DNA of 64,000 nt from a virus. The notes beneath the pieces are model-generated. The model saw nothing but the letters and a program-made list of their open reading frames with translations. It made no database searches and was not told the DNA's origin. Every line of letters begins with the position of its first letter. Positions within the stretch are counted from its first letter, which is position 1. The DNA lies in the IMG/VR virus record IMGVR_UViG_3300030508_000018, positions 50,093 to 114,092 of that record. The stretch is one strand, 5' to 3'. Positions 34,521 through 42,961 of the stretch are shown here, one piece after another. The translations under genes were made by a program, and so were the position numbers.

Positions 34521-36668
34521 TCAGTAGAAATCACTTACTAATTTTGTTATCTTTTTATCAGTCATGTAAATGCCAAGACTCTCTAGGATAATGTAAAGAA
34601 CTTTAGTGCTATCTGAAACAATTTTACGCACACCCACTACATCGAAAATCTCTTTCGGTATACCACCAGATGCTAGTATACTTTCTGGAAGAATAAATGT
34701 TTTACCTAAAGTAAGTTTATCATTCTTTAACATCCATGCTTCCATTCGTGCCGCTAATTCACGATCTTCCATATTCAGAAGCCACTCGCGGGTATGTGTT
34801 GGACTATTCACCTCAGCAGATATTTTGATACCGATATAGGGTGGTTTATTAACCATGCCGTACTTCGGGCCAAATACTTCTTGCCACATCGTGTACTGCA
34901 TGTAGTTTGCTGTTAACTCACCCCGCTTATAAGACTCAGCTGGTTTAATCTGTGATCGTTTAAAATACTCAAACTTACCTTGCGCGATTGAACTGATAAT
35001 ATTTCTTTCAATATCACCCACTTGTTTTAATATCTGATCCCAGCTTAATTTCTTTTCTTTCAATATTTCATTCATGACAAACAACATTAATTTCTTTGCT
35101 TCTGCCATAACAAGTTTAGGCGCATTAGATGCCTTAAGATGCACGCCTTTAATTTCTGATTTGTACTTACTATAAATGTTTCCTTCTTGCGCTCCAATTA
35201 ACGCAAAGTAATGCTTTGCTACTTGAGTTGGGGTAAAAACATCGAATTTAAATTCATTCTTCATCGCAATTTGAAATAGACGTTTCTTTTCAATTCCAAA
35301 ATTAGTTGACATGATAGCAAGAACATGCGTGATAGTTTGCGATGCTAAGAAAATCAATGCCGCAGCTACTGCATTTGAAACAGGATCAAAGGCATAACTT
35401 CCGCTATACCAAAGCACCCAATCTTGTACTGTAAAGATTGTTGAGTCTGTATCTGAAGTAACAACACAACGACGAATACTTTCTGGGAAATAAGCAACCG
35501 ATGCCGGTACGTTCTTAGTAACCCAAAACGCTTTTATTAAATTCTTATATTCATCAATAACGTTTATGATGTTTTCTACTGTTGAGGCATAAATCCCATA
35601 CGCGGGTGTACCTGAAACATCCTTAACGTTAATAACTTCTTTTGTTGATTCTTTCTTTAAATCATCAGCACAAATCATTGAAGCAAAATTACAAATATCG
35701 TCAGTTGCTTTCTTAATTGCTGAATCTGGATCAGGATGAACCACATTAACTCTTGTTGATAATTTTGTAATGAAAATTCTTACTGCGTCATTATTAAATT
35801 TCATTAAATGATAAAGATCGCCTGTGTAGACAAAAGCTGATCGTTCTATTGGCGACAGTGTTCTTATTAAGTCATCAATTCTTTTTTGTTGTGAGCGAGT
35901 CTTCCAATATAAATCAGTGGAGTAACGAACTGTTTCAATTGTTTCTTCAATCGACGGATGGCGTAGCCCGAACTCGCACATTGCTTTTTCTATAGCAGAA
36001 TAATCGCTGTGGTTGATAATACTGATAATGTTATTTCGAGTAATGTCGGCTGACCAATAGTGTCTGTTGCCAGATATAAATTTTTCATTGTTAGCATTAC
36101 CGTATCCTGAAGTAGATCTACAATTAGAAGTCAGCGTCGAGTGTGCTGTCTTGTTATTTAGAACTGTAGAAGAAGATACGTGCGCGCCAGATAAAGAATT
36201 ATTAGCAAGCTTTTTATTAATCTGTTCTTTTTCTTTTATATCTTCTAAAAATTTATTACCGGCTAATTTAGCAGCAAATTTCTCTTTTTTAGCTTTTCCG
36301 CGTGCTGCTACGTTACCATCAATAAAATCTACTAATAATGATTTCTTAACTTCTGGAGATAAATAAGTAGTAAGAGTTGGTGCTATCAAGTCGTTTTCTT
36401 TAACGGCACTATTGATATACTCAGATAACTTACCTACTTTTCTTTCACGATCTCCATTACGACCACGTTCTAGATAATGTATTTTTGGATCTTTAAATTC
36501 GAACTCTCCATTAGGTTTTAAAGATGTTATCACAAACTTAACACAGTCGTCATAAGGCTTCCCGGTCATATGTGCTAAATAACTGGCTGAGTCATCAACG
36601 TAGTGTTTAAAAATATTAACATCACGAACGTATTCATTCGTGTCTAAAATAAAAGGGTTATCGGCCAT
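34521..36668 (-). CDS. Family B DNA polymerase, C-terminal part (palm/thumb)
   Basis: 715 residues. NKKLANNSLSGAH (about 151-163) fits motif B (KxxxNSxYG) and SDTDSTIF (405-412) is motif C with both metal-binding aspartates. KHYFALIGAQEGNIYSKYK then IKGVHLKASNAPK (about 486-517) fits the KKRY/KG segment and the thumb entry. Motif A (DxxSLYPS) and the exonuclease domain are absent, so the polymerase must be completed by another protein not seen here. The insertion of about 240 residues between motifs B and C is unusually large. Replicates phage DNA, presumably inside the phage nucleus. Confidence 0.8.
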   Translation of the reverse strand: MADNPFILDTNEYVRDVNIFKHYVDDSASYLAHMTGKPYDDCVKFVITSLKPNGEFEFKDPKIHYLERGRNGDRERKVGKLSEYINSAVKENDLIAPTLTTYLSPEVKKSLLVDFIDGNVAARGKAKKEKFAAKLAGNKFLEDIKEKEQINKKLANNSLSGAHVSSSTVLNNKTAHSTLTSNCRSTSGYGNANNEKFISGNRHYWSADITRNNIISIINHSDYSAIEKAMCEFGLRHPSIEETIETVRYSTDLYWKTRSQQKRIDDLIRTLSPIERSAFVYTGDLYHLMKFNNDAVRIFITKLSTRVNVVHPDPDSAIKKATDDICNFASMICADDLKKESTKEVINVKDVSGTPAYGIYASTVENIINVIDEYKNLIKAFWVTKNVPASVAYFPESIRRCVVTSDTDSTIFTVQDWVLWYSGSYAFDPVSNAVAAALIFLASQTITHVLAIMSTNFGIEKKRLFQIAMKNEFKFDVFTPTQVAKHYFALIGAQEGNIYSKYKSEIKGVHLKASNAPKLVMAEAKKLMLFVMNEILKEKKLSWDQILKQVGDIERNIISSIAQGKFEYFKRSQIKPAESYKRGELTANYMQYTMWQEVFGPKYGMVNKPPYIGIKISAEVNSPTHTREWLLNMEDRELAARMEAWMLKNDKLTLGKTFILPESILASGGIPKEIFDVVGVRKIVSDSTKVLYIILESLGIYMTDKKITKLVSDFY

Positions 36669-37174
36669 TGTTGTTTTTTCCTTTTTCCAGTAGCAAATTA
36701 TAAGTCGTGTAGATATTTTTTAAAGTTTTTAATCTTTAAAAAAGAAGACGGCATAAAAAAAAGGGTTCCAGTTGTTTAGACCGGAACCCATAAAAAGAAT
36801 TATCTAGCGAGGAGAGCACTAGATAACGTGCGGCGACGCACACAACAAGATAACATTAACTCAGACAACTTTGCCTTGTTCAGCATCTCTACCCGAAAAG
36901 GAATAACGAGGAAATGCACAGACTAAGCTACATTGCCCATTTCATTAAGTTATATATAAGGAGTAAAAATATAACTTAATGAACCTAGGAGTTAATGCTC
37001 TCTTAGCACTATTTCATTTGATAAATTTCAAACAAAACTTCTTAACAGTGATCCAACGGAGGTAAAAACCACTATTAAGCAAACCGGGTGTGCCAAACCC
37101 TTTACTGTCAAACAATTAATGTTCCCAATAAAAAATAACTGAAAAACATTAGTTGCTCTACATACAATACATTT
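36669..37174 (-). other. Noncoding region with structured elements
   Basis: About 500 bases without a convincing frame. It holds several inverted repeats: TCTAGCG ... CACTAGA at 36803, and CATTAAGTTATAT ... ATATAACTTAATG around 36940-36985, with TAAGGAG and GGAGGTAAAA in between. It ends leftward in a tagged terminator (36749). The layout of hairpins plus terminator suggests a noncoding RNA transcribed leftward after the gene at 37175. Confidence 0.5.
36749..36789 (-). terminator. Hairpin with T run and ATGCCG tag
   Basis: Reverse strand GGGTTCCGGTC ... CTGGAACCC, then eight T residues and ATGCCG. It closes the noncoding region and insulates the DNA polymerase gene. Confidence 0.8.
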
Positions 37175-37573
37175 TTAACTTATACTGAGTGTGAACGCGT
37201 TATAACCGTTCGCTACTAAACAAGAATTGATACGCGCTATGTCTGCTTGACTAACATTTGTAATTGTAGCTACAATTGTATTTGTCTCAGTTAACACCAC
37301 GGTAGAATCGTTAATCCACGGAATACCAAGAACAACTGAAACTCCTGCGGTTGTTGTTATTTTAATATAGTTATACTGCTTTGGATCGTTTGGTGTTCCT
37401 ACCGGAAGTGATGGATAAACAGCCACATGTATCGCCTGAATAGGTCTATCTCTATTAGCCATTTCATAGTTCATAACGGCATCAACAACAGCATCGACAT
37501 AACCAGAACCCAACACAGGAACAGCGAATAGATTAAACGTGTACGCTTGACCTATTTGAAAGTTTGTAGACAT
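37175..37573 (-). CDS. Putative small virion protein
   Basis: 132 residues, MSTNFQIGQAYTFNLFAVPV at the start, then a beta-rich pattern with an inserted helix and a C-terminus ADIARINSCLVANGYNAFTL. It resembles the small protein at 63583 in size and in ending with a helix rich in Ala and Asn. Structural role suspected, not shown. Confidence 0.55.
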   Translation of the reverse strand: MSTNFQIGQAYTFNLFAVPVLGSGYVDAVVDAVMNYEMANRDRPIQAIHVAVYPSLPVGTPNDPKQYNYIKITTTAGVSVVLGIPWINDSTVVLTETNTIVATITNVSQADIARINSCLVANGYNAFTLSIS

Positions 37574-37588
37574 GATGATCCTAAATTA

Positions 37589-37978
37589 TTAATTGAAGAA
37601 TTTTTTAAGAACAATATCGTTCCCTAACATACAATCATAAGTGTATGGAAATTCTAATTGCCCTATTCTATTTTTTTCGTATGCGCCTAAATTACGCACT
37701 GCGTTATATATACCCATAGCCAAAATGTGCGTAGCGTTTTTTACAAGACTAAACAAAATAGGATCAGATATATAAGAGGTATTGCGCATACGATTAAGTT
37801 CAGGAAGTCTAGATAAATCATTAAAACAATTTTCTTCCCCATCTAATAAGATAAAAATTATTTGAGTAATAATCTCTACCACATCATCTCTTCCAAATAC
37901 ATTAGCTGTTTTATTACAAAATTCTTTTACCAATTCTCTACTGTTCAGTATAATGAGAACGTCTTTATTAGTCTGCAT
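37589..37978 (-). CDS. Small protein of a tandem family, member 1
   Basis: 129 residues. Start ILNSRELVKEFCNKTANVFG and end YDCMLGNDIVLKKFFN match the pattern of its upstream neighbours (a strand, x-ELxxF helix, and LGNDIxL near the end). Mostly helical. One of seven consecutive leftward genes of 125-214 residues. Function unknown. Confidence 0.65.
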   Translation of the reverse strand: MQTNKDVLIILNSRELVKEFCNKTANVFGRDDVVEIITQIIFILLDGEENCFNDLSRLPELNRMRNTSYISDPILFSLVKNATHILAMGIYNAVRNLGAYEKNRIGQLEFPYTYDCMLGNDIVLKKFFN

Positions 37979-37998
37979 GTTACATCACTATCTAATAT

Positions 37999-38421
37999 TC
38001 AGCATTCAGGTAGTTCTAGTCGTGTCAGTAAAATGTCGTTTCCCAATAATTGAACAAATTGATAAAACAGATAACCATTACGATAAGCATTAAGTCGTTT
38101 TAAGTCACTGTATATTTTTGACGCAAACTCAGACATTGCTTCGGCGGTGTCGTCGGCATCTTGTGCAAAAGCGGCACCAAGATGATACCTAGCAGCACAC
38201 TGACAGCTAGCATCAATGTTTAAATTTGTATTGCTATTATCGTACGACATTGCTTCAAAAATTGTTTCCAATACATCTTCTTCAGTTACTTCGATTTCTA
38301 TAAGTGCTTTTATTTTTGTACGTAAAAATTTCACTAGATTACGAGTATCTAGGATAACATAGTCTGGTAATTTCATTTCGTTTATTTTATTTATTTTTCT
38401 CGAATACGATAGTATTGGCAT
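37999..38421 (-). CDS. Small protein of a tandem family, member 2
   Basis: 140 residues from the ATG at 38421, which has a strong TAAGGAG; an ATG at 38376 lacks one. The core starts DYVILDTRNLVKFLRTKIKA and ends QLLGNDILLTRLELPEC, closely parallel to member 1. It overlaps the upstream member by 35 bases. Confidence 0.65.
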   Translation of the reverse strand: MPILSYSRKINKINEMKLPDYVILDTRNLVKFLRTKIKALIEIEVTEEDVLETIFEAMSYDNSNTNLNIDASCQCAARYHLGAAFAQDADDTAEAMSEFASKIYSDLKRLNAYRNGYLFYQFVQLLGNDILLTRLELPEC

Positions 38422-38770
38422 TTAACATTCTCCTTAGTGCGTATGGAAAGTAGTTGTCACTATAAGCATTAATAGCAATCAGTTTATTTTTTATTTGATT
38501 ACCTAATTTATTTACAGCGTTTATTACTCTTTCTTCTGCACCGTTATCATTGTCATAGTTTTCAGATAGACCTATACCTTTGCTCATAAGGAACGCGGTA
38601 CAGGTCAATCGAACAGTTGAGGTTGGTAAGTAATTAATTGAATTTGTTATTTTTACTAAAGCTTCATCAGCTTCGATGACAGGCATGTCTAGTTCACACA
38701 CTATTGACCTAAAAGCGTTAAGCTCGCTCTTAAGTTCAATAATTAAATAATCCGGAAATTTATTATTCAC
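38387..38770 (-). CDS. Small protein of a tandem family, member 3
   Basis: 127 residues. PDYLIIELKSELNAFRSIV near the start parallels PDYVILDTRNLVKFL of member 2, and YALRRMLNANTIVFEKNK at the end parallels the LGNDILL ending. Divergent paralogue; overlaps the upstream gene by eight bases. Confidence 0.65.
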   Translation of the reverse strand: MNNKFPDYLIIELKSELNAFRSIVCELDMPVIEADEALVKITNSINYLPTSTVRLTCTAFLMSKGIGLSENYDNDNGAEERVINAVNKLGNQIKNKLIAINAYSDNYFPYALRRMLNANTIVFEKNK

Positions 38771-39185
38771 GATATATCTTTATAATTGCAATTAGATCAC
38801 TACCAAACCATTTAGATTGTTCAATAGAAACATCATATATTTCTTTCATAAAAATACCATACATCATTGAATTAACAGCTTCTTCAATTAAGTCTACCAC
38901 AACTTCAATTAGTAAACTATTATCAGGATAACAAGAATAATCCGCTAAACGTGCTTCGTTAGAAAGAGAATATTGTTGTAGTATTGATTCTTTTAAAGGA
39001 CTAAATGCTGGGTGTTTAATTCCTATTTTCTTATTTTGAAGATAATCTAGAAACAAATACCCAGCACTCATAGTAACGGTGTTGCTAATTACTCCTTTTA
39101 TTCCGTTCTCATAAAAAGAGAATACCGAATCAAACTGTTTAACTTGTCTTAGTATCTCAGCGGTAGGTAATAGATATGCCGACAT
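38763..39185 (-). CDS. Small protein of a tandem family, member 4
   Basis: 140 residues. SAYLLPTAEILRQVKQFDSV at the start and EQSKWFGSDLIAIIKIYRE at the end fit the family pattern (GSDLIAI in place of GNDILL). Mostly helical with several tyrosines. Unknown function. Confidence 0.6.
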   Translation of the reverse strand: MSAYLLPTAEILRQVKQFDSVFSFYENGIKGVISNTVTMSAGYLFLDYLQNKKIGIKHPAFSPLKESILQQYSLSNEARLADYSCYPDNSLLIEVVVDLIEEAVNSMMYGIFMKEIYDVSIEQSKWFGSDLIAIIKIYRE

Positions 39186-39201
39186 TAAATACCCTCACAA
39201 A

Positions 39202-39639
39202 TCAATCGTTGTAATCAACTGGGAACGTAATAACAACATCTCTAAGGTTACAAAAATCCATACTGTATCCTTCTAGATTATCAAATGTTAATTCTGGGAT
39301 ATGCGCTGCTATTGCATCTATTGTTAATTTAAATATATTCAGAGACAACTCTACGGCTGTGTCTGAATCTAATCCTTGTTGAATAAGCAATTTCGTAGAT
39401 GGTCGAAATCGTTTATTCGAATCTATCATTACTGCACTATTCACTATTTCATGCACTAATAACGACATGTATTCACCAGCGTTATAATTAAGTGCGTTGT
39501 TACTTTGCAATAAAGACAATTGGCCGTTTGCTCTGCCGTTATTTGTGTTAGCTATATATTGAGCATATTCTGAAATTGTTTGTTTAAGAACACCCACTGG
39601 TTCTGCAAGTGAGAGCAATACTTGTTTAGGCTTAATCAT
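39202..39639 (-). CDS. Small protein of a tandem family, member 5
   Basis: 145 residues. KQVLLSLAEPVGVLKQTISE at the start and SMDFCNLRDVVITFPVDYND at the end; weaker match to the family ends but the same size, helical middle and position. Unknown function. Confidence 0.55.
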   Translation of the reverse strand: MIKPKQVLLSLAEPVGVLKQTISEYAQYIANTNNGRANGQLSLLQSNNALNYNAGEYMSLLVHEIVNSAVMIDSNKRFRPSTKLLIQQGLDSDTAVELSLNIFKLTIDAIAAHIPELTFDNLEGYSMDFCNLRDVVITFPVDYND

Positions 39640-39652
39640 TCTCTATCATCTT

Positions 39653-40297
39653 TCATGACCATTCGCCTTCTGTTATTCTGCGCTGCCAGTCCCATATTCT
39701 AAAATCACAACACTTTTCAATGTAGTAATCTCCTCTATTTACTTTTAGAAAATGCATCAACCATGTATCTTTGTCAATAAATTTAATAATATTTGTTCTT
39801 AAGTCAACTAAAGTAGATACGATGTTATTTACAATATCATTTAGAGTTTCATCGTTATGGTATTCTGGCTTAATAAACTCACGCCATATTTCTTCATAAC
39901 TGGCTTGATCTCTGTGTAACCAAACATTTAACCATGCTGACTTATCATCTAAAGTCTTTTGAACGAAGGCTTTTATTATTTGCATACCTATTGTTGGCAC
40001 TGTTGGTTCTTCTGATAACTGCTTTACGTTTTTACTTGTAACAACAATATCGCCAGATTGATTAAACACTTCACTTACAATATCACTTAAACTCATAATT
40101 GGTGTTTCGACTATTGTCCCATCTTCTTTCTTTTCTTTTTTATAATAGTAATTACCAGGACGTAACACAGCGTCAGATTTACCACGTATATAAATACCTT
40201 TATCAAAAGGTATCAAGTATTCTTTAAATTTTTCTTCTATGTGTGAAGCTAATTCTTTTGGATTAAATATAAGTGTACTGGTTACTGGGATGTTCAT
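39653..40297 (-). CDS. Larger protein of the tandem family, member 6
   Basis: 214 residues. TLIFNPKELASHIEEKFKEY near the start resembles the x-ELxxxF opening of members 1-4. A longer middle with beta structure (GIYIRGKSDAVLRPGNYYYK) follows. It overlaps the next upstream gene by four bases. Unknown function. Confidence 0.55.
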   Translation of the reverse strand: MNIPVTSTLIFNPKELASHIEEKFKEYLIPFDKGIYIRGKSDAVLRPGNYYYKKEKKEDGTIVETPIMSLSDIVSEVFNQSGDIVVTSKNVKQLSEEPTVPTIGMQIIKAFVQKTLDDKSAWLNVWLHRDQASYEEIWREFIKPEYHNDETLNDIVNNIVSTLVDLRTNIIKFIDKDTWLMHFLKVNRGDYYIEKCCDFRIWDWQRRITEGEWS

Positions 40298-40671
40298 AAA
40301 TAAAATGAATAGTTAAATTGTTTCATCTCTGCGAAGTACTGAATATACAGGTCTCGCCCTCTCATTACTATTTCAATTTCATTGTGATCAGAATAAATTC
40401 GTGGTGCTTTTATATACCAACTAAATACTTTACTTAATCCAGTTGGCAAGCTAGTATCAAGATAATCTCTGACATTTATGTGTGGTCTACGATTATGAAT
40501 GTGATTTATGTCAAACAAATTATAAGTCATCTCTATTTCTTCAGCAATTATCCATTTGACGATATCTTCTTCATCTGCTGGATATGCTTCTAGTATAGGT
40601 TCAAAGTATGGTTTTATGTAATGAATAAACTCTTGGATGTCTTGTATCAAAATTGCCCTGCCAACAGTCAT
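40294..40671 (-). CDS. Small protein at head of the tandem cluster, member 7
   Basis: 125 residues. AILIQDIQEFIHYIKPYFEP at the start keeps the opening strand-helix pattern; the end (YIQYFAEMKQFNYSFYL) is a beta hairpin-like run. First gene of the seven-gene leftward string, 190 bases downstream of phuZ. Confidence 0.6.
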   Translation of the reverse strand: MTVGRAILIQDIQEFIHYIKPYFEPILEAYPADEEDIVKWIIAEEIEMTYNLFDINHIHNRRPHINVRDYLDTSLPTGLSKVFSWYIKAPRIYSDHNEIEIVMRGRDLYIQYFAEMKQFNYSFYL

Positions 40672-40735
40672 TATAACTCCCTAGGGACTCTCAAATGATT
40701 AGCTTGTTATGTTTTTTTATACAATAATATTAAAA

Positions 40736-40856
40736 CGGCATATAGCCTAAAGTTTCTTCACAACCCTTAATCCGCCGTTAGTAAACGCCCCGCAGCATTT
40801 GACTAGTTAATTGGAAAAAAGGTTGTGAAGAAACTACCATCTTAATTTGATGGTAG
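40736..40856 (-). terminator. Double hairpin after phuZ with ATGCCG tag
   Basis: Reading leftward from the phuZ stop: first CTACCAT ... ATGGTAG (40834-40856), then a 15-bp perfect stem AGTTTCTTCACAACC/GGTTGTGAAGAAACT (40751-40765 and 40821-40835) with a 55-base loop, and then TATATGCCG. The long loop is GC-richer than its surroundings. Terminator, RNA-processing site or small RNA. Confidence 0.6.
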
Positions 40857-40864
40857 TGAACTAC

Positions 40865-41878
40865 TTACAGAACAAGTCCTGTATCGGTATCTGGCTGATC
40901 TACTTTTGTCAAGATGCTTTCACTTGCTAAACGTGCTTTTTGTCGCGCAGCCGCGTCTGCTAGAATTTTTGACAGGTGATTGTATTCACCTTTAATAATT
41001 CCATCACTAGTAACAAAGTGCATTGGAATACGGCCCTTCAGCGTGTCAGTACAGCTTTCTGGGATATAACCATTACATTGATAATCTGGAGTGATTGGGA
41101 ACGGTGTTGTCATTCCTTCTACAGCCAAGGTAGCAACGCTGATAATGTTTCCAATGTTGCTAGGGATATCATCGGTCTTTTCAATCAACGACAACGCGAC
41201 GAGCTGTGGTGTCTTGAACGAAGTCACTTTGTTGAAATTCAACCAATGAGCTAGATCTTTAGAATCCAACTCTAGATTTTCACGGGAGAACAAAACACAT
41301 AAACCAGTGATAATTTCAATGATGCCGCGATCAGCAACAATGCGTGGATCTGGGTCATCGCGTGATGTTACGTTCTTATTTTGGACGTAATACATCACAA
41401 CAGGCAATTTACGCAAGCCTGCAATTGACTCATACGACTTCAATGTCTTCAGTGTGTTTTCAGCAGCAAGAGCCGATTCAATTCCGCCAATAGCAATACA
41501 AACTGTTGGTGTATTTTGTTCTAACAATTCACTCATGATCAATGGCGCAATAACAGAACCAGAGCCACCGCCTGTTGACGACAGAACAATAGTAAGATCA
41601 GCCGATGGAAACTTCTGAAGAATAGCGCGAATGTGACGGCTAATCTCAGCATGATTTTCACGACGAACCTTTCCAGACCCATCAAGTCCTTCAAGTACAT
41701 AGGAGTTATCAGAATTGATATGCTTATGTGAATTAGATTTACTTGCGTCAACATAAACAACTTGCAGCATTGCAAAGCCATCTTCAACCTGACCTTTATG
41801 CTTTTCTAATTGATTACCAATATTCCAACCAGCACCACCACAGCAAATAACAAGTACTTCACCTTTTGGCGTCGACAT
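40865..41878 (-). CDS. phuZ: Phage tubulin PhuZ
   Basis: 337 residues from the ATG at 41878, eight bases after AAAGGA; the ATG at 41884 is also possible. CCGGAGWNIGN (14-24) is the T1 nucleotide loop and STGGGSGS (103-110) is the tubulin signature G-box, here GGGSGS instead of GGGTGSG. PhuZ forms a dynamic GTP-driven spindle that centres the phage nucleus and carries capsids to it. The C-terminal 40 residues (LSKILADAAARQKARLASES then polar) fit the acidic-basic tail used in PhuZ filaments. Confidence 0.9.
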   Translation of the reverse strand: MSTPKGEVLVICCGGAGWNIGNQLEKHKGQVEDGFAMLQVVYVDASKSNSHKHINSDNSYVLEGLDGSGKVRRENHAEISRHIRAILQKFPSADLTIVLSSTGGGSGSVIAPLIMSELLEQNTPTVCIAIGGIESALAAENTLKTLKSYESIAGLRKLPVVMYYVQNKNVTSRDDPDPRIVADRGIIEIITGLCVLFSRENLELDSKDLAHWLNFNKVTSFKTPQLVALSLIEKTDDIPSNIGNIISVATLAVEGMTTPFPITPDYQCNGYIPESCTDTLKGRIPMHFVTSDGIIKGEYNHLSKILADAAARQKARLASESILTKVDQPDTDTGLVL

Positions 41879-41983
41879 TTCCATTTTCCTTTTTTAATTA
41901 ATAACAACACGTTGTGCTTTGCATAGAAGACAGCGATTTTGTAAAATTTGTATCTAATGAGATATTATGATGAATTGTATATA

Positions 41984-42007
41984 CCTCACTATAGTGATAT
42001 ATGGTTC
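41984..42007 (+). promoter_or_regulatory. Promoter-like element
   Basis: CACTATAGTGATATATGG, a member of the palindromic element family, located about 34 bases before the start codon at 42041 of a rightward gene. The position argues that the open frame beginning further upstream at 41948 is not the true start. Confidence 0.6.
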
Positions 42008-42040
42008 AAAACGAATAGGTTAACAAATAAAGGAATTGTT

Positions 42041-42847
42041 ATGTTAAGTGCACTTAGCAAGGCAACGGATGAGTGTAAGTTTAGGATACCAAGAACTATC
42101 TTAGACGTCGTATTTATTCGACGTACTCAGAACTGGAAAGATTTACCTGTCAGTATAGATGAAATGATTCTTAGAAACGTGATACGCCCACGTGTAATGA
42201 TAGATTGTAATTTATTAGGCGGTACTGAAGCTTTTATTAACTTAGAAGGTGTTCAGTATACCCGTACAGATGATTATACTTCTGTATATAGAATACCAAA
42301 AACTTTAACTCAAGGACGTAGTATTATCGTAGTTAAGAATATAACATTTACTGATCCTACAAAAATATCTAGCTACGGTATTGCTGCTGGAACACAGAAC
42401 ACTACCATGTTACAGACAGGTAGCGCTGTAATGGATGCTCATGGCAGTATACCAGTAACATCAACAGCTCGCGTGCAATTGATTGGTGAGAACGTTGTAA
42501 TGGTAAGAGATACAGTTGTTTTGCCAGCTAATATTTATTTACGTTGCATATTGGAAAATGATGAAACTCTTTCTCATTTACAATTAGCTAGTTATAGGCA
42601 TTTCTCAGAACTATGTGTCTTAGCTGTAAAAGCATACATTTATAATGAATACGTTATTGAAATGGATGTCGGCGAATTATTAGGTGGTATGCAATTAGGT
42701 CGATTTAAAGAGATTGTGGATACCTACGCTGAAGCAGATGAACTTTATCGTACCTACTTAGTTGAGAAGTGGCAGAAAGTAGCGGTAATGCAAGATACTG
42801 AACAATTCACTAGATTGCTCAGATTAATGATAGGTGGAAGCAGATAG
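42041..42847 (+). CDS. Putative virion structural protein
   Basis: 268 residues from the ATG at 42041, which has AAAGGAAT upstream and follows the promoter-like element; an upstream ATG at 41948 lies before that element. RIPRTILDVVFIRRTQNWKD at the start, a beta-rich middle (SVYRIPKTLTQGRSIIVVKN) and a helical end. No enzymatic motif. A single rightward gene with own promoter and terminator. Confidence 0.6.
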   Translation: MLSALSKATDECKFRIPRTILDVVFIRRTQNWKDLPVSIDEMILRNVIRPRVMIDCNLLGGTEAFINLEGVQYTRTDDYTSVYRIPKTLTQGRSIIVVKNITFTDPTKISSYGIAAGTQNTTMLQTGSAVMDAHGSIPVTSTARVQLIGENVVMVRDTVVLPANIYLRCILENDETLSHLQLASYRHFSELCVLAVKAYIYNEYVIEMDVGELLGGMQLGRFKEIVDTYAEADELYRTYLVEKWQKVAVMQDTEQFTRLLRLMIGGSR

Positions 42848-42862
42848 TAAATGCTATATACA

Positions 42863-42900
42863 TAAAAGCCAGGACATCAACCCTGGCTTTTATGCTGCGC
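42863..42900 (+). terminator. Hairpin with ATGC tag
   Basis: AAAAGCCAGG ... CCTGGCTTTT followed by ATGCTGCGC after the rightward gene at 42041. The tag deviates slightly from ATGCCG. Confidence 0.75.
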
Positions 42901-42961
42901 TAAAATAAAAAAAAAATAATAAGTTAATAAAGGAGGGGTAAACTTCCATCCCCTCCTCACT

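Noticed and set aside
41948-42040. Upstream extension of the gene at 42041
   Set aside because: The earlier ATG precedes the promoter-like element and lacks a ribosome binding site, whereas 42041 has both in proper order.
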